NCBI GenBank assembly: GCA_947462335.1
Contig: OX381713.1
Location: 21,568,381 to 21,632,380, forward strand
DNA length: 64,000 bases
Origin: Harmothoe impar
Lineage: Eukaryota; Annelida; Polychaeta; Phyllodocida; Polynoidae
Direction: 5' to 3'
Below are positions 25,901-40,900 of this stretch, piece after piece. Numbering within the stretch: position 1 is the stretch's first letter; each line of letters begins with the position of its first letter. The position numbers and the translations under genes are program-made. The notes under the pieces are model-generated. The model was not told where the DNA came from, ran no database searches, and worked only from the letters and a program-made list of their open reading frames with translations.

Positions 25901-28900
25901 GATATCATCAGGCATCTTGCTAAGCAGCACGGCTTGGCTCTGGAGATCGCGGCGGAACGCATCCAGACAGCCCATCAGGAAGTCTACTCCCATTTCGGTG
26001 TAGTGGGCCGAAATGAGAATCTCGAGGTGGATTTTGGCACCAACGAGAGAGGAAAGGTCCGGGTCTTTTACAAGGTAAACCCGGACGGCAACTACAACCG
26101 GGTTCCGGAAGGTGAGCTCTTCGATGAATTCGAGGAGTACCAGAAGCGTACCAGTACGCGAAAGGTGCGGCGCGCTCAGAAGAGACCTAGTGGGTCTTCG
26201 GAGCAGGCCGACTCTAAAAAGGCCAAAACGGATGAAAGGAAATCCGTTATGGAGAAGGCGGATCCGGGCTATAAAGGGCCGGCATTCACCTCTCATACGA
26301 CCGACTGGAAGAAGGGTCCCCAGGGCAGGCCACCTCGGTCTGTTCCGGAGGATCCGAACTCCAGCACGATGGGGTCCTTCGCAGAGGAGTTCCCCGAAAA
26401 TGAGATGGTTCCGGGTGATGAGTCGCAGACTCTAACCCAGACCGGTAAGACGAAGGCTCCAGCAAAGAAAACGCCGAAGCCAGTTCAGACCCCGGATCTC
26501 CCACCCGAGACCGCAGAGGAGGGGCGTCTAGTCTTGCGACTGAAGAGCCCTCCTTCGTTCCCTCCCGCCGACTTCACTTCCTATGAAGCCGGACAGGAGG
26601 CCTTCGGTCAATGGCAAGACAACTTTCATCGGTTGCTTGCTGGCCTGAGTCAGGAGGTGGCGATGTTGTCCTTAAACACGGTGCATCATCTCCATCAGAG
26701 GGAGGTCGCTACCCAGAAGGCAGCGGCTACGGAGTCCGTACAGGAAGAGCGTGAAAACGCTCGGACTGAACGATGTGCTGCTAAAACCGAAAGGAAGAAG
26801 CAAAAGTTGGCAGTTAAGAACGCCGAGGAGAAGCTGGACCACGAACGTCGTCGGTTCCGAGACTGCTTCGCGCATGAAATGCACGAGTGGGATGGAACTC
26901 GGGCTCAAATCGAGCTCTGGCTCCAGGAGCTGACTCTGGCGGAAGCTGCGTCGGACTCTGAGGAGGAAGAGGAGCCGGCTAAACCCGGTTCCGAAGACGA
27001 GTCGGACTCCGGATAGGATTATCCTATTCTAGGAGCCGATTAGGAGAAAGGGGGGGTATTCTAAGTATACCAACCCTACAAGCAAAACCCTTATAAAGGG
27101 TTTAGGAGTGTCCGGACAGAGAAACGCGGCAGGCTGGCTACGCAAGGATCCAGTCTGCCAGGTGGTACTGACGGAGGAGGACAAGGAGATCCGGAGGGGA
27201 CGCTGAACTCGGGACTGGAGCACTTTACCAACATGGATCCGATACACGATGTTTTTTTAATATAAACTCTGGATATCAGGACCGAGTGCTCCTAATTATA
27301 AGTCCGAAGATCGCCTGGAGGCAGGACTATTTTTTTTTTTCTCTAATTATCACCTAAAAAGCTCCCGAGCATGAGCTATGAACTTTCTCGTTCCGGTGAG
27401 TAAGAGCTGAACGAAGTAGGTTCTGAAAGCCGGGCGAAATGCAACACCATCAACAGAGGATCCGGATCTTCGCTACAAAACCACGTATGATGTCTTTTTG
27501 TAATAATACTTTAATATGTCTTTAAACCCTTAAAAGAAGTGATATTGTTTATCACTTATAAGTATTATTCGTTACGAGTTTAATTAGCTCGGGGTCCTGA
27601 AGGGACTAAATTTTTTTTACTGTGATATTGTACTTTTTCAAGTGTTTGTATACTATATGTATAGATTAACTCCATCTATCCTAGGGAATGGGGCGTAATT
27701 GTCATTACGGTCTATATATGTAGAAATGTGTGTAATTAATACCTTTTTGTGTTCAACAGTATACGTCATATTGTTTGTAAGGTATAACTTTAATAAACCC
27801 CTAAGGTGGTATTTATAAGATAATGCCAGTCCGAAGTGTTTTCGGACTTTAACCTTAATTAATTTTTTACCTCCCGGTTATTATCTGGTAGGGGGTAGTG
27901 TAGGGGCTAGGGTTATACGGGTATGTTATATGACGAGTGCTGTTGGATGTTGTGTTGCGAGCTCAGTCCGAACCCTTCAGTCCGACGGTAGGTGGCAGCA
28001 CCTACCCCGGGCTTGGGGTATGGACAGAGGTCGCTATAGGCTTCCGGTCTGCGTGTGCGCGCGCAGGCTGGCTGCCTATATATACCCAGCATCTGACGGT
28101 ACTCGTCGGTTACTCTGAGCCACGCTGGTAAGGAGACCCCGTGATCATTACGGCTGATTCGCCTACTGACCCGTTCCGAACTCTATAGGGAGTTCGCACA
28201 CATAGATACTGCTTGTCTAGGTTTTCTGAATAAACCCGATTTGCAACCTGTAACACTTGATCCGAACTGTGTCGACTTTGTTCTTTAATTGATACTCTAC
28301 CAATATCATAAAGAGACAAAGTATCGTTTATTACACAGGCATCTAGAAATAGCTAACATTTTCAAGCATGTTCCGTGCTATTAAATGTCTATGTACTGAA
28401 TGAGAAATATTGCTCATGACAGCCTAGTGCTTCCAGTTTATGACCCCCTCATTTAAAAATAATGAAATCACCCTTGTCATATTTTCCAGTGCTTGTTGAT
28501 GAAAAACTAGTTTGAAATTATGAGTGCATTTCAGTATTCCAATTAATTTACTTACTCCAGATACTTTTGAAAGTCATCACTGTCCATGTAGTTGTCTTCA
28601 GGAAGGTTGCCAGACCGCTCCCCATTTAGATAGAACTGTTGAATGGCCACGTTCGACAAGTGCACAGCTCTAGAGAAATAGAACTCAGAGATTAGTTGAA
28701 AGAAGAGTTATGATGGAAACGATATAACTGATTTCTTTTCGCTTTCCAAAAGAGGTCTCTATAGCATTTTAAAGACGACATAATACCTTAAAGCCTATGT
28801 TAATTTGTAATTGTGTTGCTCTCTTAATCATTTCAGAAATATGAATGAATTCCTAAAGAAATGTAAAAAATCACCAAGCAAAACCCCACTTTCACAAGTT

Positions 28901-31900
28901 TCAATGATTAATCTATTTTATGAATTGGGCTAACCACTATAGTGTTGCACTGACCAATTTATTGAGACATGGAGCTAGTTATTGAGCTACTCACTCATGC
29001 ATGGAGTCTAGGGTGAACTCCTGTGAGCAGATCCTGAGGTAGGACCCGCGGTAGAACCACACGGTGAGAGGGTTCCAGTCTGTTACCATGAACCACTGTC
29101 GGATGTCAAACTTGGTGTTGTGTATCAAACAGGGTGTCTCTGAAAAGTATAATTATAGTAGGGTTTTTGTTTGTATCCTTCCACAAGGTTTTCTTTAAGT
29201 TCTTAACTTGTCTAATTCTAAATCTAAATCCTCTATCAATGTTTTCCAAACGCCACCACAATATGCTATTTGGAGGATGTGGTCAATAAAATCATCATTC
29301 ATGGCCAATACGAAGGTTGCATGGGGCAAGCCATTTTATTTGTAAATGTATTTTTAATGGATGCTATTTTTGATGTGAACTCAAATATTGTCGCATTGAA
29401 TATAAAGCTCGATCAAATATGATTATGCCAAATTATAGGGAATTAAGTTGAATAAAGTAAGTAGCAACAGGAGCAGGATCTTAGTGAACATCCCGGTCTA
29501 TTTCTAAGAAGATTGATTTCTGACACAAAAATCTCCAGAGCCTCTAAAAATAAAACAGGTGCATATTATTACCTCCAATGTATCAGAGAGTGTCTGAGCT
29601 ATATGATTAGGAGCATCTGTTTGAGGATGTATAGACTTACCTATATATTTCTGTACTACGTAGGTACCCGTTGGCGTTGTTTTATCAATATACTTCAACA
29701 TGTCCTCTACGTTGTTGCAGAACTCTATGCCTAATTAGAGAATGGATTGAAATGTAATAGCTATTGGTCATGAAACGACTCTAGAGTGTTTGCTAAAATT
29801 GGTTGATTACTTTCATGTATTATATTTGCAGTTTATCTGAAAATTACATGTTGGACAATATGTTGCATAAGCAAAAAATATTTGGAATTTAATTGTATGC
29901 ATTAAACTAAACCACAAATTGTGATACCTTATAGCAAAGCAATCATTTTTCCACTTAACACGTTATACAATTTATATTTGAAGCCCTTGCTTCTATTGAC
30001 CAGAGCCTGCCTGATGTCTTTATAACTTATAATGCATCATTAATTTAAGACCATGATACAGATGACACCTTCAACCCTATGCCATACTGATTTTGAAGCT
30101 AAAAGACAACAGTAATCACGATTTTCACCAGAAAATCCTTACCTATTCCTTTAGATTTACCACCCGGTTTGATAATCCACAAATTATGCATCCCGTCGAT
30201 ATCACATTGCTTCCAGAGTTTCCGCATCTTGGATAAAGTTTCCTTCACTTTTTGTACTTTGCTTTCAGTTACTGTAACTGTTGCACCATCACTGAGATAA
30301 AAGGGCAATGCATTAAGTGTCAACTGAAAATAAGATTCGTATAAATTGAATTGCTATAACATTTCCTAAAGTTATAATAAGGTTTCTACACTTAAAATAG
30401 AATGTCTTGAAATTCTATTTCAATCTCTTTAGCTTACAGTACAACACCATGAGCTTGCACTGTTTGCAGAACATTGACCCTATACCATGGGGGTGCAGTA
30501 CAAAGTCATGAGTACTGTACTGAGTGTTCACTGCAATGTCATGAGCTTATAGTGTGATGTTGTGAGCTTATAGCACAATTTGATCAGTGTAAAATCTACT
30601 GAATTTATTGTAAAACAGTATAAACATACTGTGCCACTTTGTAGTACCACTTCAGGAACTGGTCCCATTGAGGGGCAGTCAGGTTCGGCTTGTTCTGCAA
30701 GAAGGAAAATTAAAGTATCATGATACCACGATTATTAAATTTCCCTTAAATTCATAAAACTCTTAAACAGGATTTCACGTTGATGATAGCGATATAACCA
30801 TTAAGATCTGTGATGTGTCAGGAAGATTGAACCTAATGACCTTTATGGCCAACTATTGTAAACGTATTTTGTTTTGCACTGTAAATATTTTTCGCGAATT
30901 CTGCGGCATTGAGAATAATTATGTGAAAATATGTACCGCACAAATATTTATCCAGTATGGAATTCAAATGCCAAATTTCTGAAATCCGCGAAAAGATCTA
31001 TGTTTACAGAAGCTCCACCTTATGGCTTACCCGTTGGTCTAGATCCTCATGTGTCTTGAAGCGTATATAGCGTTCACACTGGGTGAGTGCCCAGTCCACT
31101 GCTTTACTGGGAATGTCTCCTCCCTCCTTCTCCGTTTTCACTATTACAGGCTTAACTACAGGAGTAAAAAAAAACAGTTTTACAACTAAGGTAGAATTCA
31201 AATGAAATTCAGGTCTTTGATGGTGGCGTTTTTTGTTGTTGGATTTATGAATTTATAGGGATTTAAGGGTAAATTATTAGATAATCCATTTTTTGCTGTT
31301 GCAACATTATTATCATACGAACATAATATATCTGGCAGGTAATATTCATTGAAAGAAGTTGTCCTATGGAATTGTGAAAATATTAACATAACGTTAAAGA
31401 TGGGGAAATAACTAAGTTGACTGAAAAATCTATTTGATTATACATGTATATGTTACACAGGGCAGGTTAGCTTTCTTTTGTGATGATGTAATGTGTAGAT
31501 AGGCAACTGTTAGAAATGATTTGCCTTTTTTTTATACGATCTAGCTATGCATTATGGTACCTAAGCTTATGTACAATTCTGTTTTAAATGAGGGTGATGT
31601 ATATACTATCAGTTTGACCAAAATGTAATACCAATCTCCCAATTTGATATTAATGCATACGTTTAAACACAAGTTTTTGTTTATATTATTGACATTTGAC
31701 TTTCTTCAACTGCCTTCCAATTTTGAAATTACATAAGTCCATTCATGCAAATATTATTATTCATTGATCTTAATCGATTTTACATCAATACGTCCCCAAT
31801 CAATAGAGGGATGATGGCAAATACCTTCCTCGATGCCACTCTAATCCATGCAGAAAGACAGGTAAGGGAGAGCCTTTATGCCCCTCTGGAATTTATGCTA

Positions 31901-34900
31901 AGATTTCATAATCGGGTACTTTTAGTTTCTGTACCAATGAACCACGGCTTCGCAAGATTTGATTGTTCCTATCACGTAATGTGATATGTAATAATGCTAT
32001 AGATGGATCATTAGTGTTTTAGGTCAAAATACTAGAAGTTAACCTACATGTTGTTACACAATGTTATAGTCAAAAAGAACTCAAAACCATGAGGGACAAC
32101 AAAATTAATGATCTACCCATTCTATATCATCTAAAATCCATCATCCAAGAATTTAGTTTCTTGTCAAACGTTATTCTTGTCAACATGTGTACAGTTAAAC
32201 CACCTGTAGACTAGAGCTGACCATAATCTAGCTTCTTGCAGTGATACAAAAATGTGTTTCTGGTTTTGAAATTAATGCAATTTGGAATACATCATTAACT
32301 AAGTCTTGAATATGTACAGGATTTGTATAATCACTGGGAGCCTAGTTGGGATTAATAAGCACCTAGACTCTTACACAGGCCAATACAGTAATCATGTAAT
32401 GTGATGAGGGTTTCTGAACAAGAGCTTTAAAAATATTAAAAAGATTAATATGGATTAAGATCTATCTTAATAACTAATATCTCAAGTCTATGAGGGAATA
32501 CTGCAGTAAATAATTATTTGCCCTTGTTATTTAGGGACAATTGACAAATATTCACAGTAACAATATGTGTGTCTGTATAGTATGACCATCACACTGTGAA
32601 AGTCATTGTGAAAGAAGTGGTACAAACTGTTCACATATAGTCTACAGACTATAACCAAATTTAATGTCACATCTCAGATTGAGAAAAATGTTATATTTCT
32701 GTTTTGAAAATAATGCATGCATTTGATGCATGGTCTTGTAGTATGAGGAGGATTTTTTAATAATATTGTGTTGCCAATGTTGATGATCAGTCTTGAGCCT
32801 CCTCTTTAAAATACATCAGAATGATGATGACCTTTTCTTACAACAAATATAGCATTTGTTACTGTGAATGGATAAGCGTCCTTCAACAAGGATTTCTACT
32901 TAATCTAACTCTAAACCTTTTTGGTAGAAATATCCTTCGTAAAAGATGACATCTACTGGTGCTGAAAGAATTAAAAATAACAGAATGTTCAAAGAAAGTA
33001 GATGAAAACCTACCTAAGGCTTACTTCAATATATTAACCGGTCCAAGACTGCAACTTAAAATAGGTGATTGTGTAGTGTGCTAATATTATTATAGATCTC
33101 AATGCTGAATGGAAAAAAACTTAACATAATTATGGGCATGTGGGTCAATCGGGGTAAAGTGAAAACTACTCTCAGTCTAGTTTTGAGCAAGGTTATGACC
33201 ATAGGATATATAATGTGGTCTGGCCATGGTTTACTAACTCGAAGTAATGGTTCTACCAACTTGGTACCCCTATTTTAGTAACACCAAGCCAGGAACCAAT
33301 TATATCTGTGTGTAGGGGCTAGGGTTATACGGGGTTATTATATGACGAGTGCTGTTGGATGCTGTGTTGCGAGCTCAGTCCGAACCCTTCAGTCCGACGG
33401 TAGGTGGCGACACCTACTCCGGGCTTGGGGTATGGACAGAGGTCGCTATAGGCTTCCGGTCTGCGTGTGCGCGCGCAGGCTGGCTGCCTATATATACCCG
33501 GCATCTGACGGTACTCGTCGGTTACTCTGAGCCACGCTGGTGAAGAGACCCCGTGATCATATCGGCTGCTTAGCCTACTGACCCGTTCCGAACTCTATAG
33601 GGAGTTCGCACACTTAGTGACTGCTTGTTTAGGTTTACCTGAATAAACCTGATATTGCAACCTGTAACACTTGATCCGAACTGTGTCGACTTTGTTCTTT
33701 AATTGATACTCTACCAATATCATAAAGATACGAAAGTCCGTTTATTACACTGGTGCCGTGACCAGTTCTGAGTGAAACGCAGGTTAGCCTGTGCAGTAGC
33801 ACAGACCTCGGGCTCTGGACGGAGCAGCGAGGTCCCCGGATGAGGCAGCAGCCTTGTCACCGGAAGGGTTAGATGCCAGTTATGAGGCAGATACCCACAG
33901 CAGGGCGAATGTTCCATCCGGAACAGACGCAGCACGAGGACCCAGGGGTCCTACCATAATGAGCCGCTCATTAGAAGAAGTGAACTTGTCCTTGTTCAAT
34001 GTGGGTGGGTCAAGCTCAGCCGCGCCGACTCCGAGGAGGTATACCCTCGTGCCGGAGCGTCGTTTTGACGACATGAGAGAGGCCCGAGTACAGGAACGTG
34101 TACAGATGGCTCAAATGGAATTGTTAACCATTCAGAAGCAAGCCAATGAATGGAAAAGCAGTCTGATTGCATTGGAGGGTGCAGTCACACACCGAGCTTC
34201 CAAAATCAAGGAGAAGGACGCAAGGCTGTCTACCTTGTTGGAAGAGAATGAGAAATTGGTACAATCTCTCAGCAGAGTCCGGTCGGAATACGATCAGAAA
34301 GAGGCGGACCTACGAGGGATCCAGTCCGAGTTTGTCCAGGCAAACACGGAGCTGAACCATATTTGCAAAGCCCGAGATGCTGTAATGCATGAGGCAGAAG
34401 GGGCCCGATCAGCCATTGTTCGGGACACAGAGGACTTACAGGAGGTCCGCCGAAGTCTAGTGACAGAGTGCGACATCCTGAAAGCGAAAAGAACTGCTTT
34501 ACAGCAGTTTTTATCCGAAACGCGAGAGAGTATAAAGGACAACAGTACCTCTTTCGCATCTGCGAACAATGGTAGTCCGGAAGGCCTCCATTACATGAGT
34601 TTTACCGACACTCCCAATCAGCCTATGGGACGTGGGGTATCCATGGAACCTGCCTTGTCAACCTCAACACCAGGACGACCCTTCGGACGACCCCTCGGAG
34701 TGGGACGATCCAGGGGCAGAGGCAGGGCGAGTGATTACTCACCGAGGGTGGGGATCGGTGGTATCCGTCCGATACCAAAACAGGTATTCGCAGCCCCGAC
34801 CGGTCTAGCCTCAGTCGGTAGGGGAAGACGATTGTCCGAGTTGGTTCTGAGTCCACGATCACAGTTGAAAGTGGACGAGCAAGAACTCGACGCGGAACGC

Positions 34901-37900
34901 TTGAAGAAAGCGGCCGAGCAGGATAAGGCGGCGAAAACCGATCTGACTCCTTCAAGTTTGTTGCAATGGCGAGAGTGCCAAGCAACCATATTGTTCCAGG
35001 AACAGAAAAACTTGGAAATAGAAAGGCGAGACGTGTATCGCAAACAGCAGGCTGCCTTGGAGCAGCAGCAGAAACGAATGAAGGAGAACGCGGCCCTCGC
35101 AGAGGAGTTAGCGGAGCAGGAAGCGGCGGTTCTGAGGGCTCGAAAGGAAGGGCTCCGAGCCGCCGGAGAAGCTGCTAAAGCTAAATTGGAGAAAGCTCAG
35201 CAAGAGGAGGAGGTTGAGAAGCAGGTCAAGGAATTGGCAAAGGAAAAGGCAGAGCATCAACGAGCGCTTGCTCTGTCCCAGCAGTGTCAGTACATGACTG
35301 ATCAGGAGAAGAACTGGTGGTTCGGACAAGGCGTGGACCCCACTACGGACTTAGTGTCGTATGGGACCTACCAGGCTTTTCTGGATAGACAGAGTAGCAT
35401 ACCAGCGATGGGCGCTACTCCAGGGGCGACTCCTGGTACGAAGAGCCCGAAGAAGGCTCCGAGACGAACAATGCTGAGTACAGAATTGCAAGAATTGTAC
35501 GATACGAATCCCGCCATAGCGGGGATCGGATTGCACAATGTCGGTGCGGAAAAGGACGCGACAGCATCCATTTCTAAATGTCTGGCGATAACCTCTAAAA
35601 TTAGAGGTTCGTCCAACGCTGCTAGACGCATAGCCAGCGAGCCATTTCCCTACTGGCAGAAGAATTCGTGGGAAGATTGGTTGGGAGCCACCGTTGAGGA
35701 TATAAACCTCAGTGGGTGGGACCAACAGGATGCAATCCCGTACGTGTGTAAGGGATTACGCATGGGAGATGGTCTCATGGCCGTTGAGCAGTGGAAAGAG
35801 GATTGCGGACCTCGCGGTACTTTCAAACAGCTCGTAGAAATCGGAACCATCCTGTACGGAGATTCCGCTCGGATTGATCCGATGGTCGCTTTTAAGAAGC
35901 GCGTGCAAGGCAAGAACGAAGCTCCGAGGGTCTTCGGACTTGCATTGATGAGACTCCTGAAGAAGGTACACCCGGCTTCAGGAATCCACGATGCCTTATT
36001 TTCTAAGGAATTGTTCTCTCAGTTCGTTGCCGGACTGAGAGATCCTGACATACAACAAACGGTGTATGACACGTGGAGAGCAGATACGTCGCTAGATGAC
36101 CTTTTTAAGGCCATCGACATACATGCTCTCAAAAAGTCACTGTTAGGGGACCGGATGCCTACCCGGGCCTCGGCCATTATAGAATGTTCTCCGGAACAGT
36201 CTGATGGTTCAGGCAGTGATGAGGAGGGGGCTACAGCTTCAGCGGCTCAGTTCAAGAGGAATGGGAATTCCTCTAAACCGCCGTGGAAGAATAAGAAGCC
36301 GGAAGGGGGTGGGAACCCCCCTCCAAAAAGGGAGTCATCGGATCCGAAGGTTCCGATGATGGACGCAGCGTTTTTCACATCGCTGTTTGAGAAGATGACG
36401 ACTTCCATTCAGGGGGCTACCCAGCCTAACAGAAGGAAGATCAATCGGAGGACCGCTAAGTGCTATAGGTGCTTAGAGATCGGTCACTTTGCTGCGGAGT
36501 GTACAGCTCCGAGTCCGAAAGTTCCCGGAAAAGAGGGAAACTAGAGGGGGTAGTCCGAAAAGGCGAGCGGACAACCCCTGCAGATGAAGTACGCCAACAT
36601 ACCAGAGAGGTAGAGCCTAGTGGAATTCAGAAGACAGGAAGGGAATCAGGGGTGGCTTCGAGCTTCAGGAGCTCGGATGCCGGTCTGATTAACATTCCAG
36701 TCCATCAGTTGCCCGGCAATGAGGCAGGGAGGCCCATTACGGATAGGAACGAGGAAGTTGCGGCTGTCACAGACACCGTGTGGGTAGGGAGTACCCAGCT
36801 TTCCCCAGATCATCCATGTTTCGACCATTTGAAGAAACATGGCCTTGATCTGGCTGCTCCGAAGGATTTCAAACGCTTCACTGTAAACCCGTCTCCGCTG
36901 GGGGGGAGGCGGTGGTATGTGTCTGTTACTGTGGCCGGTAGGGCGGGCGAATTTTTAGTAGATACGGGAGCTAGCCACTCCTTTATCTCCTCCAAATTCT
37001 ATGCTCTTATGCCGGACAGTCGTGATAACTTCAAAACGAGGGTAAACGCCTGTTCGGCCGATGGGTCGAGTATGCAGACGTATGGGCGCGCGTTCATACC
37101 TGTCCGAATTGGAGGGAAGGAGTATGTGGCTTCTCCCACCATTGCGGATATTGCAGACGACGGTATACTGGGGTTGGATTTTTCGGCGTTGTATGACGCG
37201 GTCCTGAATCCTGGTACAGGGGTACTCCGAATAGAGCACCCGTACCGTGCGGTGGAGCAATGTGTGCTCCGACAAGTATCGACAGTGGCAACGGTGGTCC
37301 AAACTGTTAAGATTCCTCCCGGACAGACGTGTGACGTGCTGGTCCGAAGCAAGGGGCTTAGGAGAGAGGAAGAAGCAGTTGTGGAACCGGATGTGGCCAT
37401 GTTGGGAAGCATCGGTTTGACAGGCATGGATACCCTCGTGGGGGATGGTGCTTGGACCGTGGTGCCGGTTTCTAACCCCGGGTTGGAACCACAGTATCTT
37501 AGGAAAGATACAGTGTTGGGGAAGGTGTTCACCAGTGAGGCCGTAGTGTCCGCTGGACAAGTGAGCATGAAGGGTGACCCTTCTCCGACCCCTTTGAGTG
37601 AGGGACTCGAGAAAATGATATCCGAAACGGATCTGACGGATCGGATGGATCTCGACTCTCTAAGGAGGCTGGTAGTGAAGTATCAGGATGCATGGCAGGT
37701 GGAGGGGGAGCCGTTAGGCCGAACCGACAAAGTGTTGCATTCTATCAATACTGGAGATGCACAGCCTTTCAAAATGCCTTACCGACGTTTGCCGTTGGGT
37801 AAGAAAGCTGTTGTTGAAGAACAAGTGAAAACCATGCTGGAACAGAAGGTGATAGTGCCTAGCACTAGTCCCTGGTCCAGTCCGGTTCAGATGGTTACTA

Positions 37901-40900
37901 AAAAGGATGGGTCTATCCGATTTTGTATCGATTATAGACGCCTGAATGGAGTAACCAAGAAAAATGCATATCCTCTCCCCCGAATTGATGAGACTCTGGA
38001 CTCGCTGGGTGGGAACCAATGGTTCTGCACCCTTGATCTGCAGTCCGGGTATTGGCAGATCGGGATGAAGGAGGAGGATAAAGAGAAGACGGCTTTTACG
38101 AGTCACATTGGGCTGTATCAGTTTGAACTGATGCCTTTCGGGTTATGCAACGCCCCGGCCACATTTGAGGCTATGATGGAAACTCTGTTGAGTGATCTAT
38201 TGTGGCGCAAGTGCTTGGTATACTTGGATGATGTCATTGTCTTCGGCAAGACGTTTGAGGAGTGTGCGTTGAACCTCGGAGAGGTGTTGGAACGAATTCG
38301 GTCCAATGGCTTGACATTAAAGCCAAAGAAGTGTGAACTTTTTCGGAAGTCCATGGTCTATTTGGGCCGGATCATCTCCACCGAGGGTGTGCAGGCTGAT
38401 CCGGCTAAACTGGAGACTGTGGAGACTTGGGAAGTTCCAAAAGGACCAAAGGATATCAGATCCTTTTTAGGGTTCTGTTCCTATTACAGGGACTTCATCC
38501 CCGGGTTCTCGAGGGTGTCTCAGCCGCTTCAGCGGTTGAGCCATTGGACTCCGGGGAGGAAAAAAGAACCCTTCCCATGGGGGATGGAACAGAATGCAGC
38601 CTTCACAGAGATTAAGGCGTTATTCCGGACCACCCCGGTGCTGAGATACCCTACGGAGAAGGGGCATTTCATCCTTGACACTGATGCGAGCAATGAGAGC
38701 ATCGGGGCCGCATTGTCCCAAATCCAGGACGGAGTAGAGGTCCCGTTGGCGTTCGCTAGTAACAGTATGAACAAGGCACAGAGAAATTACTGTACTACCA
38801 AGCGAGAGTTGCTCGCAGTGGTGGTATACACTAAGAAGTTTCGGCACTTCTTATATGGAGGGAATTTCACACTTCGTACCGATCATTCGGCCCTCAGGTG
38901 GCTCCTTAATTTTAGGGATGCGGAGGGAATGATTGGTCGATGGTTGAATCACCTCAGCGAGTTCGGACTGGAGAACTCTCATATCCAGCACCGAGCGGGC
39001 ACGAAGCATATTAATGCTGACTGCCTAAGTAGACGTCCGGTACGCCGTGGTGTGCGTCCGGAATGTGGGGATTGTGGTGCTCACAATGCTGTGGTAGCGA
39101 GTGTGCGTTTGCCTTATGATGGGTTGTTGCAAAACCTGTTGGATTGGTCCACCGACACTATAAGGACGTACCAGATGGCCGATCCTACCATAGCACGACT
39201 GAGGGAGCTTGTCCCTACTGGGGTCTGTCCAGTGAGACCCGAAATATCGCTGGAAAACCGTGAAATGCGACGTTTCTTGGCACAGTTCCATGAACTGGAG
39301 GTCCGAGACTCGTTGTTGTGCAGGTGGAAGACTTGTCCCGGAAAGCGGAGGGTATTACAAATGGTAATCCCTGCTGCCATGAGGAAAGACATCCTGTACT
39401 ACTGCCACGGCCATTCCACTAGTGGGCATTTCGGAAAGAAACGCTCTTTGGAACGGCTGAGTCGAAGATATTACTGGCCCGGAATGTCTGGCGACCTTTT
39501 GAGGTGGATAGAGACATGTCCGGCATGTTGTTTAGGCAAGCCTGGTCCTGGACTAGGGAAACTGCCACTGCAGCAGGAGCTATTCGGGGTGAGATTTGCT
39601 CGAATAGCCGTGGATATTATCAGCGGAGTGAAACCCACTCCGAAGGGTAATACGTGTATGATGGTAGTCTCGGACTACTATACCAAATACACCCGAGTGT
39701 ACCCACTAGAGGATCACACTGCTGCTACTTGTGCGGAAGCACTGGTGAAGGGGTGGATCCTCCATCTGGGGGCTCCCTTGATGTTACATAGCGATCAAGG
39801 GAGAGAGTTTGAGTCCAAACTTTGGGCAGCTATGTGTCATCAGTTGGCTATATGCAAAACTCGGACCAATCCGTACCGACCACAGTCCGACGGGCAGGTG
39901 GAGCGGTTCAATCGGACCTTGATCCAGGTTTTGAAGCCATTAGTGAACTCCCATATGGATGATTGGGATGATCAGTGCGAATTTGTGGTACATGCGTATA
40001 ACAATACGGTCCACACTTCGACTAATTGCACACCAAACCTCTTGGTGTTCGGAGAGGACTTGATCATGCCCGCGGATTTAGTATTCGGGGTGGTAGGGAT
40101 CAGTCCAGAAGCACCATGTACGGTGCTATTTGTAGAATCTCTACGAGAGAGATTCAAATTTGCCTACGAAACAGTTAGGGCTCATTTGCTCAAAGCTGCG
40201 AATTGGCAGAAGGTGGGTTATGACACCGGATTGAAGTTGCGACGTTTCGTGGTGGGGGATAGAGTAATCCGCCTACACGAACCGCTCTGCAACGTCAAGC
40301 TGGCGAATAACTGGGATGGACCACACACAGTGGTTAAATGTATCAGTCAGACGACTGTGTTGATTCAGTCCGAAGCAGGGCGCATCCGGACGAGCCATGT
40401 GGCTCGGTTGCGTGCTTGGGCTGGAAGGGAGCTCACCCCGGAAACGGAGGTGGAAGAGGGAACTTCGGAGGCGAAATTTGTACCTTTGGAAGGGGTGTCA
40501 GCGGATACCCCTAAGAGAGTGGTACGAAAGAAACCTCAGAAGACCGTGAAAAAGAAAGTCTCGGCAGGCGAAGGAAGAAGGGCCCGGAAAACTAAAATCA
40601 AGGCTGGAATTTTAGTTAAGAACGAGAGTCCTTCGGCCAGGTTACGAGAGGTGAACGGGAAACCCGTTCGGCGAAGCCCAAGGCTGGTGGCCAGAGGGGC
40701 AGTAACCTAGCTTGTTACACAACGAGTGTGGTGTCCTGTGGTGTTTTATATGTTATATGTGTGCTACCAACAGGGGCGCTCAGAGTCGAATAGAAAAGAA
40801 TATTGGAGTGCTCCCCGAGGGTGGTGGACGGATAATCCGGTGGGGTAATCTTCGATTTCCCATATTAATCCACTAATACTCCTGATGAACTCTTTATTCG

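Larger units (their letters stand above)
15635..28335 (+). mobile_element. Element B: complete 12.7-kb Ty3/gypsy-type retrotransposon with ORF3
   Basis: Paired 437-bp LTRs bound it, with TG...CA ends and CAGG on both sides (15631-15634 and 28336-28339). Inside are a primer site, gag, frameshift-linked pol, a spacer with promoter motifs, a long third ORF, about 0.88 kb noncoding sequence and a polypurine tract. All three frames are open. The LTRs differ by one base by eye (A at 15695, G at 27959), which implies a recent insertion. It lies in intron 12 of the glycylase gene, antisense to it. The order protease-RT-RNase H-integrase places it in Ty3/gypsy; no chromodomain is seen. Confidence 0.95.

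Noticed and set aside
23606..27016. ORF3 as a retroviral-type envelope
   Set aside because: No signal peptide, hydrophobic fusion segment or transmembrane helix; the protein is hydrophilic with zinc fingers and an acidic tail.
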